A DNA stretch of 64,000 nt, from assembly GCA_902549785.1 (NCBI GenBank), contig CACCWT010000003.1, forward strand, positions 1 through 64,000, read 5' to 3'. Each line of letters starts with the position of its first letter. Positions within the stretch are counted from its first letter, which is position 1. The DNA is from an uncultured Pelagibacteraceae bacterium (GTDB taxonomy: Bacteria > Pseudomonadota > Alphaproteobacteria > Pelagibacterales > Pelagibacteraceae). Below the pieces are notes generated by a model. That model ran no database searches. It was not told the DNA's origin and saw only the letters and a program-made list of their open reading frames with translations. This document shows positions 63,424 through 64,000 of the stretch, one piece after another. A program made the position numbers and the translations under genes.

Positions 63424-64000
63424 TAAAAGATTTTGCAGCTTTAATAAATGATGAGAATAAAGGATGAGGATTTAAAGGTCTAGATTTAAATTCTGGATGA
63501 AATTGGACACCAATAAACCATGGATGATTTTTAACTTCAATAATTTCAGGTAATTGATTGTCAGGAGAAATTCCTGAAAACATCAAACCTTTTTTTTCAA
63601 ATTTTTGCATTAAATTTATATTGACCTCATATCTATGTCTGTGTCTCTCTTTAATCATATTAGATTTATAGATATTTTTTATGGCAGAATTATTTCTTAG
63701 TTTTGCCTCATATAGACCTAATCTCATTGTTCCTCCCAGGTTTTTATCAGTTCCTTTTATAATTTTTCCATCTTTGTTCCATTCATCAATTAATCCTATT
63801 ATAGGAAAACAATTTTTATCTAATTCACTAGAGCCAGCTTTTTTAATTTTTAAAATATTTCTTGCAAACTCAATCATGGCCATTTGCATTCCAAAACAAA
63901 TACCTAAAAAAGGTATTTTTCTCTCTCTAGCATATTTAATTGCCTCAATTTTTCCCTCTGTTCCTCTTTTACCGAACCCTCCTGGTATCAGTATTCCTGA
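63413..64000 (-). CDS. pyrG: CTP synthase, 3' part only
   Basis: Glutamine amidotransferase half of CTP synthase, which aminates UTP to CTP. The frame is open from the window edge: 196 codons including [15 protein letters not shown], the catalytic-cysteine loop GICFGMQMA, and the closing catalytic His/Glu in [13 protein letters not shown]. The N-terminal synthetase domain lies beyond position 64000. pyrG-kdsA-eno is a frequent alphaproteobacterial order. Confidence 0.97.
   Translation of the reverse strand, partial: SGILIPGGFGKRGTEGKIEAIKYARERKIPFLGICFGMQMAMIEFARNILKIKKAGSSELDKNCFPIIGLIDEWNKDGKIIKGTDKNLGGTMRLGLYEAKLRNNSAIKNIYKSNMIKERHRHRYEVNINLMQKFEKKGLMFSGISPDNQLPEIIEVKNHPWFIGVQFHPEFKSRPLNPHPLFSSFIKAAKSFNGK

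Overview
The window is AT-rich, very tightly packed bacterial DNA: most neighbouring genes are separated by fewer than 100 bases or overlap by 1-17 bases, and no gene-free stretch exceeds about 170 bases. Gene families, order and lysine/asparagine-rich, A-tract-heavy codon use point to a streamlined marine alphaproteobacterium, most likely a Candidatus Pelagibacter (SAR11) strain. That assignment is inferred from content and style; no marker rRNA is present. The set of phosphorus genes suggests a strain adapted to low phosphate.

Layout. 1-9790 (minus): secD (C-terminus off the window), yajC, serS, tatCBA, scpB, scpA (with an apparent frameshift in an A9 tract), nagZ, a small membrane protein, argS and dgt. 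This is the common alphaproteobacterial argS-nagZ-scpAB-tatABC-serS order. 9841-10934 (plus): erpA-like and xthA. 10926-11924: an Ldh2-family oxidoreductase. 11968-15062: a zinc uptake locus, znuA divergent from znuC-znuB-zur, with two Zur-box-like palindromes between them. 15063-15131 looks like the scrap of a lost DsbA/HCCA-isomerase gene. 15181-16503: a small membrane protein, arsenate reductase and an aquaporin, probably an arsenic exit route. 16614-17333: a 2H phosphoesterase.

17343-40302 is a phosphorus island: ugpB-A-E-E-C plus a glycerophosphodiesterase (glycerol-3-phosphate and glycerophosphodiester uptake, with two UgpE paralogues), a short glpD, phnX (phosphonatase), ppk1-ppx (polyphosphate), sixA, pstSCAB-phoU-phoB, an unknown secreted protein, phoR, and a PlcP-type phosphoesterase with its glycosyltransferase (phosphate-free lipid replacement) divergent from a diacylglycerol-kinase-family gene. 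Direct repeats resembling Pho boxes lie in front of pstS and ugpB.

40391-40600 encodes a lysine-rich, histone-tail-like small protein with a strong promoter and Shine-Dalgarno. 40766-46319 (minus): valS-ilvD-manC, each joined by a one-base stop/start overlap. tRNA-Cys and tRNA-Asn follow, then an XRE regulator downstream of the amino-acid transporter operon aapJQMP (47162-51430), tRNA-Arg, trkH-trkA and ntrX-ntrY. 57620-59680 (plus): ispDF, pgpA, cinA-type amidase. 59675-64000 (minus): ratA, lipA, ftsB, eno, kdsA and the 3' part of pyrG.

Three binding-protein-dependent transporters (ugp, pst, aap) share one design: a strong hairpin directly between the binding-protein gene and the first permease gene, expected to raise binding protein over permease. 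No CRISPR array, transposase, integrase, prophage or rRNA was seen.
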